From Gillisia sp. UBA3175 (lineage in GTDB: Bacteria; Bacteroidota; Bacteroidia; Flavobacteriales; Flavobacteriaceae), in the NCBI GenBank assembly GCA_002364325.1, contig DEXV01000003.1, positions 413,320 through 477,319 on the forward strand: 64,000 bases of DNA, in the 5' to 3' direction. Under the pieces are notes generated by a model, which was not told where the DNA came from, made no database searches, and saw only the letters and a list, made by a program, of their open reading frames with translations. Below are positions 1-8,662 of this stretch, piece after piece; within the stretch, counting starts at the first letter, position 1, and every line of letters starts with the position of its first letter. The position numbers were made by a program, and so were the translations under genes.

Positions 1-1094
1 CCATGTCTTTTGGCGGTTTTTCTAATGCTCACAGGATTAAAATAGGCACTTTCTAAAAATAATTTTGTAGTAGTTTCAGATACACCACTATTAACTCCAC
101 CAAAAACTCCAGCAATACATAAAGGTTTTTCTGTATCACATATCATTAGATCTTCTTCATGCAACTCACGTTCAACTCCATCCAGCGTGGTAAATTTAGT
201 TCCAACTTTTAAAGTTTTAACGTGTATCTCATTACCTACAATTTTTTCTGCATCAAAGGCGTGCAAAGGTTGCCCTAATTCGTGCATCACGTAATTGGTG
301 GCATCTACAATGGTATTCTTAGGATTAATCCCTATTGCTTTTAATCTATTCTGAAGCCATTTTGGAGACTCTTTAACGGTTACTCCAGAGATGGTTACCC
401 CACAATATCTTGGTGCTAGATTGGAATCTTCTACATGAATAGGTATTCTTAAACTACGGCTATCTACATGAAAACCGCTTACAGAAGGAGTGATCAATTC
501 TAAACTTAAATTTTGTTGTTGATATCCGGCTTTAAGATCACGGGCAACACCCCAATGGCTCATTGCATCTGCTCGGTTGGGCGTTAATCCAATTTCAAAA
601 ACCTGATCGTTCTCTATTTCAAAGATCTCAGCTACTACAGTTCCGGGAGTAAGATCTTGAGCTAAGACCATAATTCCATCATGGCTCATTCCTAAACCAA
701 GTTCACTTTCAGAACAAACCATTCCATTACTTGCCTCTCCTCTTATTTTACCTTTTTTTATTTGCCAAGCTTCTCCTTTGTCATCATATAAAGTAGTTCC
801 TATAGTTGCAACAGGAACATTTTGCCCTGCTTCAATATTTGGAGCTCCGCAAACAATTTGTAATTCCTCACCCTCACCAATTGCAATTTTACATAACTTT
901 AATCTATCTGCATTGGGATGTGGGATACAACTTAAAACATGACCAACTACAATTCCTTCCAGACCGCCTTTCACGCTTTGAAAATTGTTTATCCCTTCCA
1001 CCTCCAAACCTAAGTCTGTAAGTAAATATCCGGTTTCCTCAGGATTATTAGGAAGTTTAATGAATTGCTTTAGCCAGTTATAAGAAATTTTCAT
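1..1094 (-). CDS. pheT: Phenylalanyl-tRNA synthetase beta subunit, N-terminal part (cut by window edge)
   Basis: Reading the minus strand from the ATG at 1094 gives an open frame that runs off position 1 without a stop. The translation starts MKISYNWLKQFIKLP and holds the EMAP-like tRNA-binding domain (about residues 40-150, with VVGHVLSCIPHPNADRLKLC) followed by the start of the B3/B4 region (NPKNTIVDATNYVMHELGQP, LHAFDAEKIVG). These are hallmarks of PheT, which with PheS charges tRNA-Phe in the cytoplasm. About 365 of roughly 800 residues are present. A TAnnTTTG box lies just upstream. Identification is seen directly in sequence; only the 3' end is missing. Confidence 0.96.
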   Translation of the reverse strand, partial: MKISYNWLKQFIKLPNNPEETGYLLTDLGLEVEGINNFQSVKGGLEGIVVGHVLSCIPHPNADRLKLCKIAIGEGEELQIVCGAPNIEAGQNVPVATIGTTLYDDKGEAWQIKKGKIRGEASNGMVCSESELGLGMSHDGIMVLAQDLTPGTVVAEIFEIENDQVFEIGLTPNRADAMSHWGVARDLKAGYQQQNLSLELITPSVSGFHVDSRSLRIPIHVEDSNLAPRYCGVTISGVTVKESPKWLQNRLKAIGINPKNTIVDATNYVMHELGQPLHAFDAEKIVGNEIHVKTLKVGTKFTTLDGVERELHEEDLMICDTEKPLCIAGVFGGVNSGVSETTTKLFLESAYFNPVSIRKTAKRH

Positions 1095-1114
1095 CGAATA
1101 GGTTTTTCAAGCTG

Positions 1115-1122
1115 CAAAGATA
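1115..1122 (-). promoter_or_regulatory. Candidate -7 box for pheT
   Basis: On the minus strand this is TATCTTTG, an exact match to the flavobacterial -7 consensus TAnnTTTG. It would place the transcript start about 15 bases before the pheT ATG. No convincing -33 TTG box is visible at the right distance, so this is a moderate call. Confidence 0.4.
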
Positions 1123-1183
1123 CTATTACCAATGCTATTGGCATAATTAGAAAATTGTTTTTTGACAGAAATTATGCAAAAGG

Positions 1184-1207
1184 AAAGGAGGTGTTGCCAC
1201 CTCCTTT
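1184..1207 (-). terminator. Perfect 10-bp hairpin downstream of the TPR gene
   Basis: AAAGGAGGTG pairs perfectly with CACCTCCTTT around a 4-base loop. It sits between the TPR gene stop and the pheT promoter. The T-tract on the minus strand is interrupted (TTTCCTTTTG), so termination may be modest; the hairpin could also hold a read-through. Confidence 0.55.
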
Positions 1208-1231
1208 ATTATTTATTCTTATTCTATTAGA

Positions 1232-2146
1232 TCACTTGGATTTACTGAAATTTTGTACTGTGGCTTTTTCCCAATTCTTGGAATTTTCTGATTGTTCAAA
1301 AATAACCCATTCTACAGATTCATCATTTTTCATGATCTCATGGCGAACTTGATGCTCTTTACCTTTTCTGTCTACATAAGATTCCATTAATTCCATTTTA
1401 TTATTGCCAAGATCTTTTACTTTTATGTGTGACATTCTTATTCCTAATGGATCTGTAGTATTTAAAAATGCCATATCATATTGATCTTCAACAGCATCAT
1501 ATACCACAATTCTTTTACCTACTATATCGTTATTCTGATTGGTGAAATTGATGGTTAAAATATTTCCTCCTTCATCATAACTCGCTTCGCTGTGCATTTT
1601 GTTTTGATTTGCCACTTTATCACCATCATAGTTGGTGATATCTATATTGCTTGTGCCATCTAAAAAATCAAACATTTTATGCTTATTGTCTAGCTTGGCA
1701 AGTTTTGCTTTTGAAGCTCCAAAGATCTGTCGATCCAAATCTGTGCTGCTTTTTTCGGCTAGTGCAACCGATTTCTGAAGATTTTTTTTGGCTTCAGCGT
1801 TGTTGCCCATTTCTAATAAAACATCAGCATAAGAATCATATGGGTTGGCTTGATCACTGTATTCAGCTATTTGGGCTTCAAACACCTTTTTTGCGGCTTC
1901 TAGATCCTTATCTTCCATCATTAATCTATATCCCAGCATATTCAATGGTTCTTGGAAACCATTATAAGTTTTATCAGTATCCAATTTTTGATACATTTTT
2001 ATACTTTGCTCAATGCCTTTAGCTTTGTATTCTTTATAAAGTTGATCCTGTAAGGTGTTTTCGGTTACATCTTGACCAAAAACAGTTGAACATAGACTTA
2101 TTAACATTAGGCCTACGATCCATTTAAAGTTTGATTGTGCTCTCAT
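1232..2146 (-). CDS. Exported protein with TPR-like repeats
   Basis: The 304-residue product begins with a signal peptide (about residues 1-24, cleavage after VFGQ). Residues 60-135 look like tetratricopeptide helices, with alanine and tyrosine at helix-packing positions (MLGYRLMMEDKDLEAAKKVF, then a second repeat with YADVLLEMGNNAEAKKNL). The C-terminal 150 residues are mostly beta-strand-like and are not a family I recognise. Expected to be periplasmic or on the cell surface. It is a single-gene unit with a hairpin behind it and two strong palindromes upstream (2255-2274, 2313-2327), which suggests specific regulation. Function unknown. Confidence 0.8.
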   Translation of the reverse strand: MRAQSNFKWIVGLMLISLCSTVFGQDVTENTLQDQLYKEYKAKGIEQSIKMYQKLDTDKTYNGFQEPLNMLGYRLMMEDKDLEAAKKVFEAQIAEYSDQANPYDSYADVLLEMGNNAEAKKNLQKSVALAEKSSTDLDRQIFGASKAKLAKLDNKHKMFDFLDGTSNIDITNYDGDKVANQNKMHSEASYDEGGNILTINFTNQNNDIVGKRIVVYDAVEDQYDMAFLNTTDPLGIRMSHIKVKDLGNNKMELMESYVDRKGKEHQVRHEIMKNDESVEWVIFEQSENSKNWEKATVQNFSKSK

Positions 2147-2254
2147 AATTTTAATTTAATATTAGAATTTAAAAAATAACAATGATGGGAGGAACTATTT
2201 TGTTTGAGGAGAAAACTAATTGATATTTCTAAGTTACTATGGGATACAAAAAAC

Positions 2255-2274
2255 AATATGGCAGTTGCCATATT
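2255..2274. promoter_or_regulatory. 20-bp palindrome, candidate operator for the TPR gene
   Basis: AATATGGCAGTTGCCATATT has two perfect 9-base arms around a GT centre. It lies about 110-130 bases upstream of the TPR gene start, in a gap with no gene. The short centre is typical of a dimeric repressor or activator site and not of a terminator. The bound protein is unknown. Confidence 0.5.
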
Positions 2275-2312
2275 TTGGGATAGAAATTTAAAGTTACAAA
2301 ATTTGTTTTAAT

Positions 2313-2327
2313 AACTGACAGTCAGTT
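2313..2327. promoter_or_regulatory. 15-bp palindrome upstream of the TPR gene
   Basis: AACTGACAGTCAGTT has two perfect 7-base arms around one base. It lies about 40 bases further upstream than the 2255 palindrome and has a different sequence, so the two would be separate sites. Operator role is an inference. Confidence 0.4.
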
Positions 2328-2391
2328 GTTAGTAAATTTTCATACAGGAAATGTCAGTGGATTTATACAATATTATAAAGCGATATTAAAG

Positions 2392-2417
2392 AAAAAAGGG
2401 CCCCAAGGCCCTTTTTT
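2392..2417 (-). terminator. Rho-independent terminator of the 2438-3142 lipoprotein gene
   Basis: AAAAAAGGGCC pairs perfectly with GGCCCTTTTTT around the loop CCAA. On the minus strand the GC stem is followed by six T. It lies 20 bases after the lipoprotein stop codon. Confidence 0.85.
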
Positions 2418-2437
2418 ATAAATTTTTCAGTGCTGTA

Positions 2438-3142
2438 TTATCCGCAATTTTGAACAAGGTTTGGTGTGTTTTCGTTCTTTTTAGAAACATCATTCACTTT
2501 AAAGTCTGTCCATACATTACTATTTTGTGAGCCTCCGCTACAGTTTTTTTGTAGAGTGACTGCCCAAGAATATTCCTGACAAGCATTTAGGTTCATATTC
2601 TTTTGCTTTGTCACGCCATTACTAGTCCAAGAGTCTAAACCACTAACCGCTACAGATTGTGCGAATGTAAAAACCAGTGTTGCATCTACTAAATCTTCTG
2701 CTGGTGTGTAATAGAAGGTATAGCTTTGTTCTCCATTTGAAGTGTAACTAAAACTTTCTTCACAGGAATTACAATTAACAACAGTTACAGAAGTTTCTGT
2801 GAAACCTCCTGAACCTATTTTGTATCTCAAAGAATAATCACCAGCCTCTTCAAATAATAGGTTGAAGTTTTGAGGATTTGAGGTGGATTGGCTTATTTTG
2901 AAAACTTGAACCCATTCTCCTGCTATTAGCTGTTGAACCTGTAAGTTAGTTCCAACCGGTGCTTCGAAAGAAAAAGTTGACTCAACTCCTGCACAAATTT
3001 CTGTTGGAACAACAAAATTTTGAACTTCGGTAAGTTTCATTTTAGCATCTGCAGTTAATAAATTTTCAGTGGAATCTATAGACTCAACACTGCATCCAGA
3101 TACTCCTATAGCAAGGAATATCAAATAGTAGATTTTTTTCAT
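2438..3142 (-). CDS. Lipoprotein with Ig/PKD-like beta domain, function unknown
   Basis: The 234-residue product starts with a lipoprotein signal ending in VSGC (Cys17), so it should be lipid-anchored in the outer or inner membrane. Residues 40-125 read like an immunoglobulin-type beta sandwich (repeated short strands, FEEAGDYSLRYKI). The second half contains paired cysteines (VNCNSCEESF, and Cys near residues 190, 200 and 233) that could form disulfides. Transcribed alone, with a clear terminator. I do not recognise the family; it may be a surface-exposed binding or structural lipoprotein. Confidence 0.75.
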   Translation of the reverse strand: MKKIYYLIFLAIGVSGCSVESIDSTENLLTADAKMKLTEVQNFVVPTEICAGVESTFSFEAPVGTNLQVQQLIAGEWVQVFKISQSTSNPQNFNLLFEEAGDYSLRYKIGSGGFTETSVTVVNCNSCEESFSYTSNGEQSYTFYYTPAEDLVDATLVFTFAQSVAVSGLDSWTSNGVTKQKNMNLNACQEYSWAVTLQKNCSGGSQNSNVWTDFKVNDVSKKNENTPNLVQNCG

Positions 3143-3358
3143 GGTAGTAGGTTATTTATAATTAAAAGAATGAATTTAATGCAAAATTCTACTCATAAAT
3201 GCCTTAGTATCAGTTATTCGTTGAGAATATCGGAATTAACGACGAAACACCTAAATTTTTCTTAAATCACTGCAGTCTAATCACTTAATTTCGGAAAATT
3301 GACATTAAATACAGGAAATCCACTATAGGTAAGCTTGAGTGAATTTTGTAATAATTTA

Positions 3359-5464
3359 CTAGCTTATGTAATTCCAGATGTTTTTATGTTTAGCGACTTG
3401 TGCATAAGTATATTTAACCATAGCATGTTCCTCTTTCTGAAGGTCTGGATCCTCTGTAAGCATTTGTTTCGCATAGGCTCTGGCAGATTTAAGGATCTGA
3501 TTATCCTTTACAATATCTGCGATCTTCAGATTAAGAATTCCACTTTGTTGTGTTCCCATAAGATTACCTGGGCCTCGTAGTTTAAGATCTACTTCAGCAA
3601 GCTCAAAACCATCATTGGTGCTCACCATGGTTTGCAATCTGGTCTTTCCATCTTCGGAGAGTTTATGGCCAGACATAAGGATGCAATAACTTTGTTCTGC
3701 GCCTCTGCCAACTCTTCCTCGTAACTGGTGTAGCTGAGAAAGTCCAAATCGTTCTGCGCTTTCTATGATCATTACACTTGCATTTGGAACATTTACTCCA
3801 ACTTCAATAACTGTTGTGGCCACCATGATTTGCGTATCTCCATTTACAAAACGCTCCATTTCATAATTCTTGTCTGCCGGTTTCATCTGTCCATGAACGA
3901 TGGAGATCTGATATTTTGGCATTGGAAATTCTCTGGCAATACTTTCATATCCATCCATCAAATCCTTGTAATCCATTTTTTCTGATTCCTGAATCAATGG
4001 ATAAACAATATAAATTTGCCTTCCTTTTTCAATTTCATCTCGAATAAATCTGAAGACTTTAAGTCGATTACTATCGTATCTATGAACCGTTTTTATAGGT
4101 CTTCTTCCTGGGGGTAATTCGTCTATTACAGAGACGTCTAAATCTCCATATAAACTCATTGCCAAAGTTCTCGGAATAGGGGTGGCCGTCATCACCAAAA
4201 TGTGCGGAGGTAAACTATTTTTTTGCCATAATTTTGAACGCTGTTCCACACCAAAACGATGTTGCTCATCTATAATAGCAAGCCCTAAATTTTTAAATTT
4301 CACCTTGTCTTCTAAGAGGGCATGAGTACCAATTAGGATGTCTAGTTCTCCATTTTCTAGCTTTTCGTGAATTTCTCTTCTTTTTGAAGCTTTAGTTGAA
4401 CCAGTAAGTATTTCTATACTGGTATTCAGTTCTTTACATAAATCTATTAATCCCTGAAAGTGTTGTACTGACAAAATTTCAGTAGGAGCCATTAAACAAG
4501 CCTGAAATCCGTTGTCAAGTGCTATTAACATTGACATTAAAGCTACAATGGTCTTTCCTGAACCTACATCTCCCTGCAAAAGCCGATTCATCTGTGCGCC
4601 ACTCCCTAGATCGCTTCTAATTTCCTTGATCACTTTCTTTTGTGCGCCGGTTAATTCGAAGGGTAAATGCTCATTATAAAAATCCTCGAAATTGGCTCCA
4701 ATGGTTTCAAAAACAAATCCCTTGATCCTTTTTTTATGGATCATATTTTTCACCAAAAGCTGCAATTGAATGTAAAATAATTCTTCAAATTTCAATCGAA
4801 ATTGTGCCTTGGAAAGTAGCTCTTGACTGGTAGGAAAATGCACATTGAAAAGTGCCTCAGATCTTGAAATTAATTTGAGAGCTTCATGAATATTTTTTGG
4901 AAGGGTATCATAAAATCTTCCTTTGGTTTCAATAAATAATTGCTGCATTAAATTATTGATCACCCTATTTGAAATTCCTTTGTTGACTAGTTTTTCTGAA
5001 GATGGATAAACCGGTTGCATCGCCGTTCGTAAACTTTTTTCATGCTCTTCTAATAATTCCATCTCTGGATGAGGCATGCTAAAAAGCCCGTTGAACCAAT
5101 TTGTTTTTCCGAAGATCACATAAGGAGTATTGATCTTTAGATTTTCTCTTATCCATTTATGACCTCGAAACCATACTAACTCCATTTTTCCGGTTTCATC
5201 CACAAATTCGGCCACCATTCTCTTGCCTCTTTGTTGTTCCACCGTTCTAATATTCACGATTTTCCCGACAATTTGTACTTCTGCAGAGTTTTGTTGAAGC
5301 TGATTTATTTTGTAATAGTTTGTCTTATCTAAATATCTATTCGGAAAAAAATTGATTAGATCTTGGTAGGTATGAATGCCTAACTCCTTTCTAAGAAGCT
5401 CTGCTCTACTAGGACCTACACCTTTTAAATAATCTATGGGAGTTTGCAGCAAATTGGGATTCAT
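3359..5464 (-). CDS. recG: ATP-dependent DNA helicase RecG
   Basis: 701 residues, the usual length for RecG. An N-terminal wedge/OB domain (about residues 60-150) is followed by the helicase core with Walker A GDVGSGKT near residue 300, the DEQH box (AIIDEQHRFGVEQR), SAT-type motif (VMTATPIPRTLAMSLYGDLD) and the C-terminal motif VI region (QLHQLRGRVGRG). RecG remodels stalled replication forks and branched intermediates by regressing forks and migrating Holliday junctions. The minus-strand sequence just before the ATG holds TATCTTCG, one base off the -7 consensus, so the mRNA may have a very short leader. Confidence 0.97.
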   Translation of the reverse strand: MNPNLLQTPIDYLKGVGPSRAELLRKELGIHTYQDLINFFPNRYLDKTNYYKINQLQQNSAEVQIVGKIVNIRTVEQQRGKRMVAEFVDETGKMELVWFRGHKWIRENLKINTPYVIFGKTNWFNGLFSMPHPEMELLEEHEKSLRTAMQPVYPSSEKLVNKGISNRVINNLMQQLFIETKGRFYDTLPKNIHEALKLISRSEALFNVHFPTSQELLSKAQFRLKFEELFYIQLQLLVKNMIHKKRIKGFVFETIGANFEDFYNEHLPFELTGAQKKVIKEIRSDLGSGAQMNRLLQGDVGSGKTIVALMSMLIALDNGFQACLMAPTEILSVQHFQGLIDLCKELNTSIEILTGSTKASKRREIHEKLENGELDILIGTHALLEDKVKFKNLGLAIIDEQHRFGVEQRSKLWQKNSLPPHILVMTATPIPRTLAMSLYGDLDVSVIDELPPGRRPIKTVHRYDSNRLKVFRFIRDEIEKGRQIYIVYPLIQESEKMDYKDLMDGYESIAREFPMPKYQISIVHGQMKPADKNYEMERFVNGDTQIMVATTVIEVGVNVPNASVMIIESAERFGLSQLHQLRGRVGRGAEQSYCILMSGHKLSEDGKTRLQTMVSTNDGFELAEVDLKLRGPGNLMGTQQSGILNLKIADIVKDNQILKSARAYAKQMLTEDPDLQKEEHAMVKYTYAQVAKHKNIWNYIS

Positions 5465-5642
5465 GAAACGAAGATATTAAATTCCTTTTTTAGCTGCAGC
5501 CTGTTTTATTTTAGATTGGAATAATTGAGGGTATTTATTTATGAATCACCTAGGTAATGGCGGTTAAGGTGTATTATTAAAGAAAGATATCTAATTTAAA
5601 AGATGTATTTTGTAATTTGCTGCTTTATTGATGTCCCCTTTA

Positions 5643-7760
5643 ATGAAACAGTTTTTATTACTTTTTGTTATAGCTTTTACTAGCATTGCTGTAGCGCAAG
5701 AAAACCCCGATTTAAGCCAGAAACTTAATGTAGATTTTCTTCAGTTAGATGCGGAAGTTAGCATCTTTCCAAGAGCAGAATCTGTATCTGGAAACACCCT
5801 TTTTAAGGTACAAATCCTAAATTCTATAGATTCATTGTTCATAGATGCTAAAAAGATGGAATTTTCTGAAGTTCTGGTAAATAATATAAAAGCCAAATAT
5901 AGCAATGATGGAACCCGAATTTGGATTAAGAACAAATTCAAAAAAGGCACTAATTACGAGGTTTCTTTATCCTATAAAGCTAAACCAACAAGGGCGATGT
6001 ATTTTATTAATTGGGATGCACCAAAGGAATTGGAAGTTACAAAGCAAGTTTGGACTCAAGGTCAAGGCAGGGATAATTCCAATTGGATTCCTAGCCTAGA
6101 TGACTTAACCGAAAAGCTTTTAATAAACCTAAGGGTTAATTTTGAAAATGGTTATGAAGTGGTTGCTAATGGAATTCTTCAAGAAAAGGTTTCTTTAAAC
6201 GATAGCATAACCCAGTGGAAGTACAAAATGGATCATCCAATGAGTAGTTATTTAATGGCAATTGCTGCAGGTGATTATTCCTATCGCAGCTTAGAATCTG
6301 CTACTAAAGTGTCACTTTCTCTTTATTTTCAATCTAAAGATTCTTTAAAATTTGAACCTACTTACAGGCATTCTCAGAAAATATTTGATTTCTTAGAAAA
6401 AGAAATTGGAGTGGCATATCCTTGGCAAAACTATAAGCAAATACCAGTTCAAGATTTTATATTCTCGGGGATGGAAAATACTGGAACTACCATTTTTTCC
6501 AATACCTTTATTATAGATTCTACTGCATTTAACGATGAAAATTATGTTTTTGTAAACGCTCATGAATTGGCACATCAGTGGTTTGGAAATATGGTTACAG
6601 AAAAAAATAGCCAAAATCACTGGCTTCATGAAGGTTTTGCAACTTATTATGCATGGCTTGCGGAAAAAGAGGTTTTCGGTGAAGACTATTATTATTGGAA
6701 ACTATTTCAGTCTGCAGAACAATTAAAAGAACTTAGTGATTCTGGTAAAGGAGAATCCTTATTAAATCCAAAGGCAAGTTCGCTTACTTTTTATCAGAAA
6801 GGAGCTTGGGCTTTGCATATGCTGAAGGAACTTGTTGGAAAAGAAAATTTTGATACTGCCATAAAAAATTACCTTAACAATAATGCATACTCTATCGTGA
6901 CCACAGAAAATTTTATTGAAGAAGTTGAAAAAGCTTCAAAAAGATCTGTGGATTCATGGGTCCAAGATTGGTTACATCAAAGTGCTTTTCAGGGTTCAGA
7001 AGCTTTAGAATCTTTACAAAGATCTGCTTTTATAAAGGATTATATGGGTGTAGCTGCATTGCGTGAAACACCTTTCTCTATTAAGAAAGAGCTATTGTCA
7101 AAAGCTTTAACCAAACCAATAAATGAATATGTAGGTCAGGAGGCCATTTTCCAGATCTCTGGGGAGAATTCTCCAGCAGCCATTGATCTGTATAAAAAGG
7201 CATTTGCTTCAAATAATATTATGCTAAGGCAGGCTATTGCAGTTAGCATAGATAAAATTCCTTTGGAATTAAAATCTGATTTTTTCAGTCTTTTAAAAGA
7301 TGAATCTTATATAACCATAGAAAATGCCTTATTAAAGGCTTGGCTTCAGTTTCCCGAGGAAACGGCATATCTACTAGAACAAACAAAGGATGTTCAAGGT
7401 TTTCAAAATAAAAATGTGCGATTACTTTGGTTAATCATCAATTTGGTTTCTCCAGAGGTAGATCCAGAGCTTAGTAAAGCATATTTTAATGAACTTTCTC
7501 AAAGCACTAGTAAATATCTGCCATCTGGTCTTAGACAGAATGCATTAGGGTATCTCTATCAATTGAATGCGTTTACTAGTGATAATTTGAAAGATCTATT
7601 AAGTTGTGCCCAACATCCTAATTATAGGTTTAAGAATTATTGTACAAGTTTGCTGGACCAGCTGTTGCTAAAAGAAGAATATAGATTGCAATATGCCGAA
7701 TTACATGATACACTGAACTCTACAGATAAAGAGTTTTTAACTAAAAAGTTAGAAAATTAA
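5643..7760 (+). CDS. M1 family zinc metallopeptidase (aminopeptidase), exported
   Basis: Gluzincin of the aminopeptidase N family. From the ATG at 5643 it has a signal peptide (residues 1-19, ending AVAQ) and the catalytic motif HELAHQWFGN (zinc ligands H307 and H311, catalytic E308) with the third zinc ligand E330 in WLHEGFATYYAW; upstream SGMENTG is the exopeptidase GxMEN-type motif. 705 residues. An in-frame ATG at 5631 is also possible, but 5643 gives a clean signal sequence. It probably trims peptides in the periplasm. Its stop codon overlaps the start of the next gene (TAATG), so it is translationally coupled to two patatin-like genes. Confidence 0.92.
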   Translation: MKQFLLLFVIAFTSIAVAQENPDLSQKLNVDFLQLDAEVSIFPRAESVSGNTLFKVQILNSIDSLFIDAKKMEFSEVLVNNIKAKYSNDGTRIWIKNKFKKGTNYEVSLSYKAKPTRAMYFINWDAPKELEVTKQVWTQGQGRDNSNWIPSLDDLTEKLLINLRVNFENGYEVVANGILQEKVSLNDSITQWKYKMDHPMSSYLMAIAAGDYSYRSLESATKVSLSLYFQSKDSLKFEPTYRHSQKIFDFLEKEIGVAYPWQNYKQIPVQDFIFSGMENTGTTIFSNTFIIDSTAFNDENYVFVNAHELAHQWFGNMVTEKNSQNHWLHEGFATYYAWLAEKEVFGEDYYYWKLFQSAEQLKELSDSGKGESLLNPKASSLTFYQKGAWALHMLKELVGKENFDTAIKNYLNNNAYSIVTTENFIEEVEKASKRSVDSWVQDWLHQSAFQGSEALESLQRSAFIKDYMGVAALRETPFSIKKELLSKALTKPINEYVGQEAIFQISGENSPAAIDLYKKAFASNNIMLRQAIAVSIDKIPLELKSDFFSLLKDESYITIENALLKAWLQFPEETAYLLEQTKDVQGFQNKNVRLLWLIINLVSPEVDPELSKAYFNELSQSTSKYLPSGLRQNALGYLYQLNAFTSDNLKDLLSCAQHPNYRFKNYCTSLLDQLLLKEEYRLQYAELHDTLNSTDKEFLTKKLEN

Positions 7761-8662
7761 TGCGAGCATTAGTAATTTCTGGAGGCGGTAGTAAAGGTGC
7801 TTTTGCAGGTGGCGTGGCTCAATATTTAATTGAAAAAATGGGGAACCAATACGATCTCTATCTGGGAACTTCTACCGGGAGCTTATTGATCTCTCATTTA
7901 GCTTTAAATAAAACCCAAAAGATCAAAAAGGTTTACACCTCTGTAGATCAAAACAGCATCTTTAGCAACACACCTTTTTTAATTAAGAGAAAGCACGGTC
8001 AGGATAACATTAGTATCAACCATTTTAGTGTACTTTGGAATTTTTTAAAAGGAAAAAAGACATTTGGTGAAAGCGAAAACCTCAAAAAACTCATCCTAAA
8101 TACAGTTACAGAAGAGGAATTTGAAGAGTTAAAAGCGAGTAAAAAAGATATATTGGTTACGGTTTCAAATATTTCTTTGAATGAAGTGGAATACAAATCC
8201 ATACACGATTACTCTTATGAGGATTTTTGTGAATGGATCTGGATATCCTGTAATTATGTTCCTTTTATGAGTTTGGTGCAAAAGAATGGTTGTGAGTATG
8301 CCGATGGGGGTTTCGGATCTATGGTGCCTATAGAAGAAGCAATTAAAAGAGGAGCTACAGAAATTGATGCGATCATCCTTCAAACCGAAGTTACATATTT
8401 TAATAGATTGCCATCTAAAAATGTATTTTCTCTAATCACTAATTTGTTCAGGTTTATGCTGGATAGAATTGAAAGGCAGAATATAAGAATAGGTAAATTT
8501 GAAGCAACTAATAAAGATGTTATTATAAATTTCTATTACACTCCTACAGTGTTAACCACAAATTCTCTTATTTTTGATAAGGTAAAGATGGAAAGATGGT
8601 GGGAAAGCGGATTTAGTTTTGCAAAATATAAAAATGAAGAATTGAATCAAATTGAACCTTAA
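7760..8662 (+). CDS. Patatin-like phospholipase, first of a tandem pair
   Basis: 300 residues with all patatin hallmarks: the glycine-rich oxyanion motif GGGSKGAF (residues 8-15), the nucleophile elbow GTSTG with Ser38, and the dyad Asp182 in YADGG. Such enzymes hydrolyse acyl esters of phospholipids or other lipids. No signal peptide or membrane span is seen, so it should act in the cytoplasm or at the inner face of the membrane. The ATG overlaps the previous stop (TAATG), as does the next gene's. Its closest relative in view is its neighbour, with which it aligns without gaps through residue 184. Natural substrate unknown. Confidence 0.88.
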   Translation: MRALVISGGGSKGAFAGGVAQYLIEKMGNQYDLYLGTSTGSLLISHLALNKTQKIKKVYTSVDQNSIFSNTPFLIKRKHGQDNISINHFSVLWNFLKGKKTFGESENLKKLILNTVTEEEFEELKASKKDILVTVSNISLNEVEYKSIHDYSYEDFCEWIWISCNYVPFMSLVQKNGCEYADGGFGSMVPIEEAIKRGATEIDAIILQTEVTYFNRLPSKNVFSLITNLFRFMLDRIERQNIRIGKFEATNKDVIINFYYTPTVLTTNSLIFDKVKMERWWESGFSFAKYKNEELNQIEP

